64,000 nt of DNA, from NCBI RefSeq assembly GCF_052161655.1, contig NZ_CP197418.1, positions 4,092,001 to 4,156,000 of the forward strand, written 5' to 3'. The DNA is from Novipirellula sp052161655. Lineage in GTDB: Bacteria > Planctomycetota > Planctomycetia > Pirellulales > Pirellulaceae. A model generated the notes under the pieces. That model was not told the origin of the DNA and did not search any database. It worked only from the letters and a program-made list of their open reading frames with translations. The translations under genes were made by a program, and so were the position numbers. Each line of letters starts with the position of its first letter. The first letter of the stretch is position 1. This document shows positions 18,423 to 28,698 of this stretch, in pieces.

Positions 18423-18923
18423 TCACGGATCAATCGCAAACTTCCACACGTTAGCGTCTTTCCCATCCGAGACGATGTAGCGGCGACGGGGATCGTTGGC
18501 AGCGGAATTGGAAACCGCTGGCTGTGGAACAAAACCGCCGCGACTCAGCAGCGTCACAGGTAAATCCGACTGTTGCCGAGGGTCTTCCCCGGCTGGTAGT
18601 ACCTGACAGGTATCGTCGCTTCCGAACGCACCCCGCTCGGACGTATCATCGACGGTGCCGTTAAAGTCATCATCGACATCGGCTCGGCCGGGGTGAGCAT
18701 CCTCGCCATTGGTAACGACCACCCACGCATCAGGGTCAAAATACAGCGTTTGAACTTCGGCCCCAACTAATTCGTCGTGGGAATCGCCGACTGCAGCACT
18801 ACGAGCGATTCTCTGAGCATCGATCAGCTCCGCCGAGACCTGATGAGTCGAGGAATTCCAGAGCGAGCCAAAGCGAAACGCGGCGCCAAGCAAAAGAACG
18901 ATCAGGATCAGGAGGGTTTTCAT
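18423..18923 (-). CDS. Membrane-anchored protein of unknown function in the pseudopilin cluster
   Basis: The 166-residue protein starts with one hydrophobic helix (LLILIVLLLGAAFRFG) acting as a signal anchor. The remainder is acidic and includes DVDDDFNGTVDDTSE, which resembles a calcium-binding loop like those in the giant pseudopilin upstream. No family was recognised. It is 44 bases downstream of the GspJ-like gene in the same direction, so it is probably the last gene of the cluster and a secreted or membrane accessory part. Confidence 0.6.
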   Translation of the reverse strand: MKTLLILIVLLLGAAFRFGSLWNSSTHQVSAELIDAQRIARSAAVGDSHDELVGAEVQTLYFDPDAWVVVTNGEDAHPGRADVDDDFNGTVDDTSERGAFGSDDTCQVLPAGEDPRQQSDLPVTLLSRGGFVPQPAVSNSAANDPRRRYIVSDGKDANVWKFAIDP

Positions 18924-18967
18924 ACTGATAGGATCTCGTCACCGCGGAGGGTCCAACACGTCGGATG

Positions 18968-20791
18968 CTATCTTTCGCCTCGATGAACTACCGTGCCTTG
19001 TTGAAATTGTCGAGTCGAAGGGTTTTCCAAGCGTACGGTAATGCTAATTGCTTCTGGCTTCGTGGTAAACGGAGCTGACGTTTCATGTTCACGTGGATCG
19101 TCGCTGCCCGCGTCGGGATTGCCATTGTTGTCCAATCCGTCCGCACCACGGTCTATCAATGCGGTGTCTGCGGAAACCCAGGTTTTCCAAAGAGTGCCTG
19201 GGAATTGATCCGAGCCTGAAATGTAACGACGGTCTTGCAGGTAGCCATCGCGTTCATATGCGGATGTGTAAGTGTCAAAAGCGGGTTGGAACAATGCGAT
19301 TTCAGGCCCGCTGGTATCGATCACGACACGTCCCGATAGCAGCAGCGAGTCGATGTAGGTTTTTGTGCTGATCGTCGATGGATAGGTGGCCGCAGAGTTC
19401 AGGATCCCCGAGAATGGGCTCTTGATTCTTGTGATCAGAACCGCACCATTTGTCGTGTCCGTGAACGCATCGTTCGCTTTGTGGCTTGTTGATGATGACG
19501 CCGCCATCTGACGAGCTTGCCAGCCTCGTATTGGGCCACCGGCAAGCACCGGGTAAGCCAAGTCGACATAGCCGCCTTGTAACAACACGGGGGTCCCGGT
19601 GTCTCTCAAAGCTTCACGGTACCCGACGTCGCCAGGGCCTACCACGACGCTGCCGGTGGTAAGGATAAAGTCGGCACTAGGGTCGAAGATTTTAAGATCC
19701 AAACCGCGGCAATCGGTTGCAATCACATCTTCGCCTTGACGTGTACCGGTCAGGACAAATTCACGACGTAGATACCCGCTCCAGCGGCTCTCTAGAACCA
19801 CCGGATCACTGTTGGTCGCCGAATCTTCTGGGCGCAATGGAGGCGTCGTTGTTGTCGAAGCGTTGGCGACGATGTTAACTGGTGGCTCCAGCGCCAGAAT
19901 CGGCATCGATGTGTGAGTCGTTCCCGAACCAAGCAGCGTTGCTTGGGGAACACGTACATGAGCAAAACGGTTGTGTGGCTTCGACAGATTTTCGAGCGAG
20001 TTTGCGAAGACAGTATTGTTTTGGGTGCCATCCGTATTCAATCCGCGTCGCACTGACAAGTCACACTGTTGTGTAATGGTAGTCATGCCGGTTTGCCAGT
20101 TTCCACCCGCAGTCAGGACGTTCAATCCTCCGGTAGTGGCATTTAGATTCAGATCAGGGCGGATCAACAAAACACGTCGATACAACTGCAAACGGTCGGG
20201 CAGATTGTTACCGTCGGCATCAAGGACCGCACCGGTGCTTGGATTGCGATCGGGGTTTGTGAAGTAGACAATCTCGGCATATTTGGACCTGATCACAACG
20301 GGATCGGTATCCGTCGATGTTCCTGTGAGAATAAATTCCGGCACTTTTCCGGTGAACCATGAACCTGGTTTTGCCACCGCTGTGAAGGCAAAATAATCAT
20401 CGAAATCGCCATAGCGTGCGTCACGTGGGACGACTTGGCCATCGAGTGTCGTCGAAGGACCGAACAATGATGACGTCGCATTTGTCATCGGCCCCTCGTA
20501 ATACAAAAAGTATCCGGGTTGGTCGGGGCCACCGGTATTCGGTTCCAAGGTGACGGTACATCGACTTAGTTCGTCACGCATTCGGTTGGTGATATCTCGA
20601 ATGTCGTTGGAGATTTTGACGTCACCACGACTATCGCGTACGCGTTCGCCAACAAATGCAAACGCGCGAGCCAGCCCGGCCATCATCAGCAGCGTGACCG
20701 CCATTGCGACGAGCATTTCGACGAGCGTAAAACCAGATGTTTTGCGAAACCTCGAAGAGTATCGATTCATTGGGTTATGTATTCGCATCAT
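18968..20791 (-). CDS. Oversized GspJ/PilW-like pseudopilin
   Basis: The N-terminus has the prepilin signature SGFTLVEMLVAMAVTLLM with Glu at position 5 after the predicted cleavage, followed by a long helix (VRDSRGDVKISNDIRD, then RDELSRCTV) like minor pseudopilin GspJ. At 607 residues it is about three times a normal GspJ; the extra C-terminal part is exported and of unknown fold. Its start ATGATG overlaps the stop of the giant gene upstream (20788-20791), indicating translational coupling. An internal ATG at 20770 is another possible start that would shorten the leader. Confidence 0.8.
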   Translation of the reverse strand: MMRIHNPMNRYSSRFRKTSGFTLVEMLVAMAVTLLMMAGLARAFAFVGERVRDSRGDVKISNDIRDITNRMRDELSRCTVTLEPNTGGPDQPGYFLYYEGPMTNATSSLFGPSTTLDGQVVPRDARYGDFDDYFAFTAVAKPGSWFTGKVPEFILTGTSTDTDPVVIRSKYAEIVYFTNPDRNPSTGAVLDADGNNLPDRLQLYRRVLLIRPDLNLNATTGGLNVLTAGGNWQTGMTTITQQCDLSVRRGLNTDGTQNNTVFANSLENLSKPHNRFAHVRVPQATLLGSGTTHTSMPILALEPPVNIVANASTTTTPPLRPEDSATNSDPVVLESRWSGYLRREFVLTGTRQGEDVIATDCRGLDLKIFDPSADFILTTGSVVVGPGDVGYREALRDTGTPVLLQGGYVDLAYPVLAGGPIRGWQARQMAASSSTSHKANDAFTDTTNGAVLITRIKSPFSGILNSAATYPSTISTKTYIDSLLLSGRVVIDTSGPEIALFQPAFDTYTSAYERDGYLQDRRYISGSDQFPGTLWKTWVSADTALIDRGADGLDNNGNPDAGSDDPREHETSAPFTTKPEAISITVRLENPSTRQFQQGTVVHRGER

Positions 20792-23700
20792 TGGTAAAAC
20801 CGTTCAAAAATTACAGTGTTACGAGCATTCGTTTCTTGCCCTGGAATGAAGCCAACGGGAATCGAGCGGTCGATAATGAACATCGCTTGGTAGCGTTTGT
20901 TTTCACCAATCGCCTCTTTGTATTCACGACCGAGACTATTGACGTTTGTCGGATCGACTTCGAAGAATCCCATCGTCAATCGAATCATGAACACTTGCGA
21001 GTTGTCGGAGGCCAAGTTTGGCATTCGCATGAGAGTTTGGTATCGCAAGAATGGATTACGTCCGCGATCCAAATGGGTTGACAGAGGAGCCGCTGAAGCT
21101 TGTCGTACTAATTGCGGGTATGGATCAGAAGTAATCGTTTCCTCAACACCGTTTGTCGTCATGGTGTAGTGGCGACGCAGCAGAGTTCCATCGATAGGGT
21201 TGCGACGCAATCGGTCCTGCGCGGCGGTGTCACCTGTATCGTCCGACGGAATTCGTAACGCTGGTGCAAAATTGGCGCGTCGCCAGTCTCGAAAGACACC
21301 GGCAAACTGCGTGGGCAATTCCGCATCGAGGTGCGTGGGGGCATAGTTATATGGCCCCGTGGTTGCAGCACCACTGGTGTCAATCGTTTGACGAGGAGGC
21401 GATCCGACTGCGGAAACAGGATATCCACGGCGACTTTGAATGAAGTCATCAAACGCCATTTGGCCAACGCCCAATGCCGAGGTTAGGTGCCCTTGCATCA
21501 GGCCTTGCCACACCAGCGACTCACTTAGCGTGTTTAGGTTGATCCGAGCCTGACGCTGGTTTCCGTACGTCATGTTGAACGGTGGTTTCATCATCTCAAC
21601 CAATCCGGTCGACGTGACTCTCGCGGGATGGATCATATCCACTTCGCCTCGGAACGGCGGCAACGTGTGTACGTAGTCGAAAATTCGATCGACGTTCGTA
21701 CCTGCATTCGTCGAATCTTGGCTGTGAAAGAAATTCAACAGGTGTCGGTAGGGAGCACGCAGTTGAGCCGATACCACCGTTGGCGAGTTTGGATAAATAT
21801 CGGGGTTGCCCGAAGTGATGTTGAATTCTTCGAACAAACGACCCTGTGAGCATGCCGGGACCATCATCAGTTCAAGCGGCGTGGTGAAGGGACGGTTCAA
21901 CCAAGGATGAATGCCAAACGGAACACTTGGAAGTCCGCGGTTATGGCCCGTTACCGATGTGGCCGTTGCATCACTACCAATCGTGGACGCAAAACCAGAG
22001 AAACCTGGGTTGATGTTTACCGTGTCGGTATTGAGGAAGCTGAGCGAGGACTGAAGGTGCGCGTCCGTCGGGACGGTCGAGAAAGCAAAATAGTCCGGGG
22101 TCGTTGCATCGACTGTAATGCCTGGCGAAAGGAAGTCGGTTTCGTAAGAGAACAACGCATTCGCGGCGACGGGCGCTCCCGTCGGTGGTTTGGCATAACC
22201 ATTACGTTGTCGAGTTCGTCGCGTATACAATGCACCATCGGTCGATATCTTGCTCTCTCGTTCTTCGCCACTGAACACCGTCAGATCGATTGGAATCCAG
22301 TCCATCGTGCGGTACGGGTTTGTCACGGCGTTGTAAGCACGTGTTGGATCCGCGAGTCGCTGAATAAACGCAGAACAGTATTGTGGTCGTGTACCCAGTG
22401 CCGGTTCAGCGCCAGTCGAGTCCACCGGAACACGTCCAATTGCGATGTCCAAGGGAACATCTCTTGCGGCAGAGGAGGGATCGCTAAAGTCCAGATAGGC
22501 ATCGGTACGTTTGAAATCGACACCCCCTGCCATATCCAAGTCTTCGCTGCCGTTGTATCGAAACAGCGGTTCGGGATAGTAGCTGCCACCGTTGGGCAAC
22601 GGCTCGGACACGTTCAGCCCCACGACGTCTTGATCAAACACATCGGTGCCACCAGCCCACGAGGTAGGTCGAGGTGCGCCGATCACAAGACTTAACGCAT
22701 TGGAGTGAGCGTCACCGCCGCCACCCAATGGCGGAGTGATGCGTGTGCCGTCGTGCCGTGCTTGAAACAACCCTTGTGTCGTGTTTACAGTCAAACGCTG
22801 CTCACTCGGTAGACCGGGGAATGTACCCGCAGGGTATTCTTTTGAGCCAAATCGAGTGTCAAGCCTTGGTGCAAGACATAGGTACTGTCCTGCTTCCAAC
22901 GTCTTGTTTGAGTTCAGCGCGCCGAGTGCAGCACTCGTGGGAGCAAAGAAAACTTGCGGACCCGACATGTCCGATATGCCATTGGAGCTAATCAGATTGT
23001 TGACCTCAGCAAGGGCTCCCGCTGGATTTGTATCCGCATCTGTGAAATTTTGGAACAAGATGAAACGGTCATAATTCAGTACCCCTGCGGTTGAATCAAT
23101 TTCATCGGGTTTCTCGATTTGAAAGGACGTGGTATCGGGTTTTGTTCCCCGCAGCGTCGACGGATTTTCTGCTTGTTTGGGGGCTGCGCTTCCCAGGTCA
23201 TGGCGTTCCGAAATGGCAATTCGCCAAACAGGGGCTCCGACGCCACCGCCTGATGCTGGAGCCGTCAGTGCTAGATTGAGTACGGATGCAGCACTGGTGC
23301 CATTCGTTGTGTAGAGTTCCTGAGGAGCCCCGGGCAACGTCGTCTGGTCTCCGAGGTTTGCGGCCGAAGTGGGAGCGACAGTGACCGGCGGGCGAGGGCA
23401 ATACAGTTCGAGCACCAAGCTGCCTTGCGGAATTCGGACTTGGTCCGAGTCCGGATCCGGGTTTGTGGTGTCGCTTTTGTCGGTCCCAATACCACCGTCC
23501 CGATTGGTATCACGTAGTCGGACGTCATGCGAAGCAAATGATTCACTAAAGACAAGTTCAGGTGCTTCCACCCCCCAGACCACGCCGCGTGCGACTGTGG
23601 TCGACGAATATTCGCCGTCCGTGTCCATGCCATCGGTCATGCCGTCTTCATCGTTATCGACGCCATCGGTTTCAGGCGGTGTGGTTGATTCGTCGGTAAG

Positions 23701-26151
23701 CAGATTGCCGTCGACGTCCCATCCATCAAAAGGATTTGCGTCGTATTCAAACGCGGTCATGATCGAATCCGGGTCGCGGTAATCGACCACGTTCACAGCC
23801 CATTGGGCAATCCGGCGGGCTTTGTAGCCGGGAAGTGCCGCATCGTTGCTGTCAGGGAAATCCGCAGCACCGCTTGTCAACAGCATCATCAAAACATACA
23901 GATGACGAGCTAAAAGTTGTCGTTCGTTCGCGGTTGAGGGTTCATCGAAATTGTAATCGGGAGTTTGGCTTTGGAACGAAGTTGGAATGGTTCCAGATGC
24001 GCCGGCGGCAACCTTAAAGGCTTCCGTTTCAGCAGCCACTTCGATGGGTTCATCGATGACACCGTTGCCGTTGTCATCGAATCCATTTCCAAGCGGTCGG
24101 TTCACATCCAGTTTTCGCCCAAGTCGGATCTCGTGAGCGAACAGACGTCGCGCATCGACTTTGCTAAGAGTTGTAGGAAACAGTTCCAGCAACGATTCAA
24201 ATGCCGAATCGCCTGCGGTTCCGTTCGTAAACGAAATCGGAGGAGGAGTGTCGTCGGACTTGGAGTGAGTCGTTAACGCTCGAGCCAATCCCGGATTGCC
24301 TGCCATTAGCGAATCCACTCGGTTTCGCAATCGAATGGGAAGCATTGCCAAGTCAAATTCGTTTGCACGCAGAATCGCTTCGAGCTCATCCGCTGACAAC
24401 ATCAAGTCACCCGTGAGTCGTCCCGACGGATCGGCTTCGTAAGGATCGTTGATGGCTTCGTTGGTAAGCTCATTATGGTTCGTAGTCGACGTATCATCAG
24501 CACGCAACTGAGTACCCGAATCACCCGCAACCAAATGGCCCGAGAAACCAATTCCAACGCCCCCGCGACCAAACGGATCTGTCGAGTAACCGTACCCACC
24601 ACTTGCAGTGTGATGTGCTGGGCGTGGGCCCGTTCTCAGAACATCGAGTGCATCATTGGTGTCTTTGCCGGGAGTCGGTTGGGTAATCCCGCTTGCCATC
24701 GCTGAATTTCGATAGCGATCGTTGACCAGTTGATCCAATCCCGTCAGAGGCAGTGCAATTTCCGCCGGGCCATATCCCAGCCCACGAAATGCGTTCTGCG
24801 ATCCACTCGCATAGTCACCTGCCCAATCAGGACCCGTCGAGGATACGCCAAGCATTGTTGCTGATGCGTACGACGAATTGTGATGAGCGTTGACGTTCAG
24901 TCGCCCCGAAAGATCCTCGATCAACGGTGCAACCAGCGGGCGCAAAAGTTTGCCTTCGGGGCCAGTGAATAGCGGCAGTCCTAAGTCGACCCAAATACTG
25001 TCGTTCACTCCATCCGCATCATTGTCCACGTCCCAGTCGCCTTGAATTAGCGCCCGAGCCATTTGATTGACTAACTTTTCGTTTTTGATTCGCGTTGCAA
25101 TGCGAAGAGCGAAGCTGCTGTTGCCGCCCGTGAACTCTTGGTTGATCGCGAGATTCGTTTGACCGGTCTTGTTGAACTGATTGGCCGCGATGGGCAGCGG
25201 TCGAAAGGTGCCTCGAGCGATGCTTGCCATCAAATCCGCATAGTCCCCTCTAGAACGAGGCCCAGCTGGAGTTGCGGTATCGGGTTCCCAGTCATCAAAC
25301 TCGTTCAGAATGTAGTTGATCACCGAAGGTCGATGAAATGACGGGATCACCGTCCCATCAGCGTGCCGGTGACTCAAAAACCAGTTGTTAAAGTCGGCAG
25401 CGTCATAGCCCTCGTCGAAATCGCTTCCGGTCGGAGTTGGGGGCAATCCGATTTTTGTTGTTCCCGTGCCCAGCAAATTGGGTTGCAGAGCCAACGGTAA
25501 TGTAAAGCCCACATTCCACGTTGTGCCGGATTCGTTGGTATAGGCTGTCGGCTGAGTTACGCTAACTTGTCCTGCGTTGTAGCCAAGACCTGGTGAATTA
25601 CGTGGAATTCCATTCATCCAAATACTGGTTCCCGCGGGAGTCGTGGAGCTCAAGAACTCGGGTTCGAGTTCAATGACCAAGTCATGCGTCTGCGACAATG
25701 GATTAAGCGAACGTATCACGCGGTACGAGCGGTTGATAAGAGGTCCACCTTGGAACGTGATCACACGACCGGCGAACAAATCGTCGACATTGCGGTCGGT
25801 CGAACCAGCAGGCAATTGGATGCGAACACGAACGAAACCACTTGTTCCAATCTGGCCACCCCCAGCAATGACCGAGAGACTACGTGCATCGCTGCGTCCG
25901 TAATAGTCACTGAGCAAGTCCTCGCCAAAAAAGGAAAGCGAATCGTCGCCAGTGCCGACGAGCAGTCGCATCATCGCGTCATCAAGAATCTTGTTGGGTT
26001 CGGGCGCCCGTGTCTTCGTGCTCGCGATCGCAAATGCAGTGGCGCGAGATTGGTTGCTGAAGACAAGGTACGCAGCTACCAACAGGCTGAAAAAGGTCAG
26101 CATGCTGAGAACGACAAGCAGGATGATGCCTGAGTTCGGTTTGCGTTTCAT
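20788..26151 (-). CDS. Giant GspK-like pseudopilin (1787 residues)
   Basis: The N-terminus, NSGIILLVVLSMLTFFSLLV, resembles a prepilin helix with Val instead of Glu at position 5, the hallmark of the tip pseudopilin GspK. Two GspK-like segments, DLSGRLNVNA (about residue 410) and ARINLNTLSE (about residue 1550), support this. Normal GspK has about 320 residues; here the rest is a long exported region with aspartate-rich loops such as DDNGNGVIDE, DGWDVDGNLLTDE and DGVDNDEDGMTDGMDTDG, which look like thrombospondin type 3/dockerin-style calcium sites. It lies between the GspI-like and GspJ-like genes, matching the order I-K-J. Confidence 0.75.
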   Translation of the reverse strand: MKRKPNSGIILLVVLSMLTFFSLLVAAYLVFSNQSRATAFAIASTKTRAPEPNKILDDAMMRLLVGTGDDSLSFFGEDLLSDYYGRSDARSLSVIAGGGQIGTSGFVRVRIQLPAGSTDRNVDDLFAGRVITFQGGPLINRSYRVIRSLNPLSQTHDLVIELEPEFLSSTTPAGTSIWMNGIPRNSPGLGYNAGQVSVTQPTAYTNESGTTWNVGFTLPLALQPNLLGTGTTKIGLPPTPTGSDFDEGYDAADFNNWFLSHRHADGTVIPSFHRPSVINYILNEFDDWEPDTATPAGPRSRGDYADLMASIARGTFRPLPIAANQFNKTGQTNLAINQEFTGGNSSFALRIATRIKNEKLVNQMARALIQGDWDVDNDADGVNDSIWVDLGLPLFTGPEGKLLRPLVAPLIEDLSGRLNVNAHHNSSYASATMLGVSSTGPDWAGDYASGSQNAFRGLGYGPAEIALPLTGLDQLVNDRYRNSAMASGITQPTPGKDTNDALDVLRTGPRPAHHTASGGYGYSTDPFGRGGVGIGFSGHLVAGDSGTQLRADDTSTTNHNELTNEAINDPYEADPSGRLTGDLMLSADELEAILRANEFDLAMLPIRLRNRVDSLMAGNPGLARALTTHSKSDDTPPPISFTNGTAGDSAFESLLELFPTTLSKVDARRLFAHEIRLGRKLDVNRPLGNGFDDNGNGVIDEPIEVAAETEAFKVAAGASGTIPTSFQSQTPDYNFDEPSTANERQLLARHLYVLMMLLTSGAADFPDSNDAALPGYKARRIAQWAVNVVDYRDPDSIMTAFEYDANPFDGWDVDGNLLTDESTTPPETDGVDNDEDGMTDGMDTDGEYSSTTVARGVVWGVEAPELVFSESFASHDVRLRDTNRDGGIGTDKSDTTNPDPDSDQVRIPQGSLVLELYCPRPPVTVAPTSAANLGDQTTLPGAPQELYTTNGTSAASVLNLALTAPASGGGVGAPVWRIAISERHDLGSAAPKQAENPSTLRGTKPDTTSFQIEKPDEIDSTAGVLNYDRFILFQNFTDADTNPAGALAEVNNLISSNGISDMSGPQVFFAPTSAALGALNSNKTLEAGQYLCLAPRLDTRFGSKEYPAGTFPGLPSEQRLTVNTTQGLFQARHDGTRITPPLGGGGDAHSNALSLVIGAPRPTSWAGGTDVFDQDVVGLNVSEPLPNGGSYYPEPLFRYNGSEDLDMAGGVDFKRTDAYLDFSDPSSAARDVPLDIAIGRVPVDSTGAEPALGTRPQYCSAFIQRLADPTRAYNAVTNPYRTMDWIPIDLTVFSGEERESKISTDGALYTRRTRQRNGYAKPPTGAPVAANALFSYETDFLSPGITVDATTPDYFAFSTVPTDAHLQSSLSFLNTDTVNINPGFSGFASTIGSDATATSVTGHNRGLPSVPFGIHPWLNRPFTTPLELMMVPACSQGRLFEEFNITSGNPDIYPNSPTVVSAQLRAPYRHLLNFFHSQDSTNAGTNVDRIFDYVHTLPPFRGEVDMIHPARVTSTGLVEMMKPPFNMTYGNQRQARINLNTLSESLVWQGLMQGHLTSALGVGQMAFDDFIQSRRGYPVSAVGSPPRQTIDTSGAATTGPYNYAPTHLDAELPTQFAGVFRDWRRANFAPALRIPSDDTGDTAAQDRLRRNPIDGTLLRRHYTMTTNGVEETITSDPYPQLVRQASAAPLSTHLDRGRNPFLRYQTLMRMPNLASDNSQVFMIRLTMGFFEVDPTNVNSLGREYKEAIGENKRYQAMFIIDRSIPVGFIPGQETNARNTVIFERFYQ

Positions 26152-26227
26152 GATGTTGCCCCGATTGGCGAATTGCAGAAAAGGTTGAGGTCGACAACAA
26201 ATGTGTCGCTATTGGAATCGTCTTGGA

Positions 26228-27526
26228 CTAGAAACTGGAAATTGAGATCGTTCGTTCGGTGACGGAAACCACGTCTTCCATTAGCGTGGCATACGTCAAT
26301 GAGTTCGTGGATGCACCGGTTGGAATCACCGATGAAAACTGCCAATCCGGCCCATCGAGCACAACGGTCTTTTGCCACACCTGCGTTGTGGTTCGATCCA
26401 CAGCTGTATCGCTGTCAGGAAGCAAGATGCTAGTACCATTCAAAAGGTTGACCAGCGTGTTAGGTGGACCAGGCGAATTGGATTGAGGGGTCAACAATCC
26501 CTTGTCACCCGTAACTGCAGCGACACGGTACCAGCGATGAACTGCCGATTGTGCTCGCGTGAACGCATTGGTGGGGTCTGTGCTACGCGAGAGCATGATC
26601 CAGTCACCTGATCGTAGGTCGGATAAGGTGTTGCCAGCCGAGAGCAACGTCACCGATCCGCCCGCACCACCATTGAAACCCACTGGGTTGGTGACCAACG
26701 CGACGCGTTCGGAAAGGGCATTTTCGCGAGCCGCATCGGAAGACGCCGCTTGAAACGCTGTCATGCGTTCGCGATTTCGAAGGATAACAACGGACATTGA
26801 GGCACTTTCGTTACCTGGAAATGGATCGACTGTGATGATCCACGAGAACTCACCGGACGCAAGCGTCTTGCCGAAGCTAGAACCTGTGGCGTCTCCGGTT
26901 GCTCGATAACCACTGACCGTTGCTGGCAAAGAACGATCCTTAGGTCGATACTCCTGTAAATCGTCAACGCTTTCCACAATGGTCCGTGCTGCTTCAAGAC
27001 GTTGAGAGGCCGTCAATGTGGTCCCGGTTCCTGTCAATGCAGCATCGCTCAGCCGTACGCGGACCATGCGTGGTTGTCCTGCAAAGCCGGGGGAGTCGAT
27101 TGAAGTTGCTATTGATGGATCCAAAAGTGGATCGTGTGCCGGATTGTAAAAGGGAAAGGAGTCACTGTCGTACGAGGTGTTCGCAAGTGCTGGCGGCGGT
27201 GATGCGGCAAGCATTGGGTCAATGCAAAAAGGAGGAATTATACTTTCAATGCTTCCGGTTAAGGTGCGCTCGACCGTTGTCGGTGTCGGAGCGTCTAGAT
27301 TCACAAGATTGGATTCTGTGATCCATCCGCGCGCCATGACATCATTGGCGACCGAGTCACCCAACGCAGCGCCAACATTCATGCTGATCGCGTCTTGAGA
27401 ACGGTGACCTGCGAGTGGTAAAATCGACAGCAGGCCTAATAGACCGATCAAGATCACACCGATGGCGAAGATGACTTCGACAAGCGTGACGCCTAAGCGG
27501 GTCGTGTTTTTGATCATTCGAATCAT
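26228..27526 (-). CDS. Oversized GspI/PilV-like pseudopilin
   Basis: The N-terminus RLGVTLVEVIFAIGVILIG is a prepilin site with Gly before the cut, Val as the first mature residue and Glu at position 5. LLSILPLAGHRSQDAISMN continues the helix. At 432 residues it is about three to four times a normal GspI. The start overlaps the upstream GspH-like gene by four bases (27523-27526). An internal ATG at 27517 is also possible. It probably forms a minor part of the pseudopilus tip together with the K- and J-like proteins. Confidence 0.78.
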   Translation of the reverse strand: MIRMIKNTTRLGVTLVEVIFAIGVILIGLLGLLSILPLAGHRSQDAISMNVGAALGDSVANDVMARGWITESNLVNLDAPTPTTVERTLTGSIESIIPPFCIDPMLAASPPPALANTSYDSDSFPFYNPAHDPLLDPSIATSIDSPGFAGQPRMVRVRLSDAALTGTGTTLTASQRLEAARTIVESVDDLQEYRPKDRSLPATVSGYRATGDATGSSFGKTLASGEFSWIITVDPFPGNESASMSVVILRNRERMTAFQAASSDAARENALSERVALVTNPVGFNGGAGGSVTLLSAGNTLSDLRSGDWIMLSRSTDPTNAFTRAQSAVHRWYRVAAVTGDKGLLTPQSNSPGPPNTLVNLLNGTSILLPDSDTAVDRTTTQVWQKTVVLDGPDWQFSSVIPTGASTNSLTYATLMEDVVSVTERTISISSF

Positions 27527-28698
27527 GGTTCGGAATCCAGTGTGGCAGATGCATTGGCAAGCGATCGAGCCTGGTTCAGCGCGGCACCCCAGGATGCATC
27601 GCGAGGGTCGGTCGGTGCTGTTGGAGCAGTCGATGCGGTGGCAAATGGGGCGACTACGACTTGCCCGCTAGCGGGATTGATGACGATCCAGATCGAATCG
27701 AGGTTGCGAATGTTCGCAACGGCGCGACCGCTGTTCTGAAACAAATTGTCACCGACTGACATCACCCCAGCGCTATCTCCCAAGCACAAATAAATCTTGC
27801 CTACTGGATAGCCCATCGCACCCGTTGAAACGTTGGTGGTGACGCTAACCACGCTTCCGTTGGGGTCAAAAACAATGTCGACGTCGCCCGCAGGGAAGCC
27901 GCCTGCGGAGTCTGCGGAAAACTGATTCCCGGTGACTCCGATCCCTGAATAGTTCATGTCGAATGCAATTCCACGCGGCATCGACAACGTCGTGCTGGAC
28001 GAGGGAACGGGACGGCGGTGAATGCGGAACTTAACCGGATCTCCTGTCGCAATACGTGTGCCACGAACAGTACCGGGAAAGGTATTGTTGCCGTTGATGT
28101 TGGGCTCGTTCAAATTGAACGTCACTGTCACCATCGTCGGGGGCCCACCGCCACTAAAATTGTCGGTGATTCCTGTGATAGGAACCGAACGGCCGCCAGG
28201 CAATTCCAATAAGTCGCCCACGCGAATGGGAGCAAGGTGATCGTCGGAGGTGTCGGGAACGCCAGCACTTAATTCGTTATTCAAAAGACGTGAACTTAAC
28301 GACAACAGCGGGCAATCGTTGGCTTGAAAAGTTGCACTTGTGATGCTCGTTGTGCCCTGCAGCGTCGCCATCGCGTCGGTGGAATCACCGGTGTACGGAG
28401 GAATGCCGACAAGTTGTCGGAGCCGAATCGCTGCGGCTTGTCCATACGGATTGGTTCCCAACCGTTCGATACGAACGCCAACATAACGGTTCTCAGCGAT
28501 TGCACGATTTCGCGCCGAGTCGAAGAAGATCGCAGCATTTCTAGCCGCTCTCGATGCTTTTTGATCCGAGAGCAGCCTTTTGACCGTTGGCAGCGCGATG
28601 GTGGCGAGCATCAACATGATGAACAGCACCACCAGCAACTCGACCAGCGTAAATGCCTCAGTGCGAGTGCGTTCTCGTTTATGTTGTTGATTAAACAT
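27523..28698 (-). CDS. Oversized GspH-like pseudopilin
   Basis: Prepilin signature EAFTLVELLVVLFIMLMLA, with Ala instead of Gly before the predicted cleavage, then KASRAARNAAIFFDSARNRA, the long helix typical of GspH, and NRYVGVRIERLG at the start of the globular part. The protein has 391 residues, about twice the usual length. Its start shares one base with the stop of the upstream gene (TAATG at 28696-28700). Ala before the cleavage is unusual, since most prepilin peptidases require Gly; processing may be altered. Confidence 0.78.
   Translation of the reverse strand: MFNQQHKRERTRTEAFTLVELLVVLFIMLMLATIALPTVKRLLSDQKASRAARNAAIFFDSARNRAIAENRYVGVRIERLGTNPYGQAAAIRLRQLVGIPPYTGDSTDAMATLQGTTSITSATFQANDCPLLSLSSRLLNNELSAGVPDTSDDHLAPIRVGDLLELPGGRSVPITGITDNFSGGGPPTMVTVTFNLNEPNINGNNTFPGTVRGTRIATGDPVKFRIHRRPVPSSSTTLSMPRGIAFDMNYSGIGVTGNQFSADSAGGFPAGDVDIVFDPNGSVVSVTTNVSTGAMGYPVGKIYLCLGDSAGVMSVGDNLFQNSGRAVANIRNLDSIWIVINPASGQVVVAPFATASTAPTAPTDPRDASWGAALNQARSLANASATLDSEP

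Noticed and set aside
21907..22695. Plus-strand open frame (262 codons) opposite the giant pseudopilin gene
   Set aside because: Composition is Arg/Cys-rich shadow coding and no family is recognisable.
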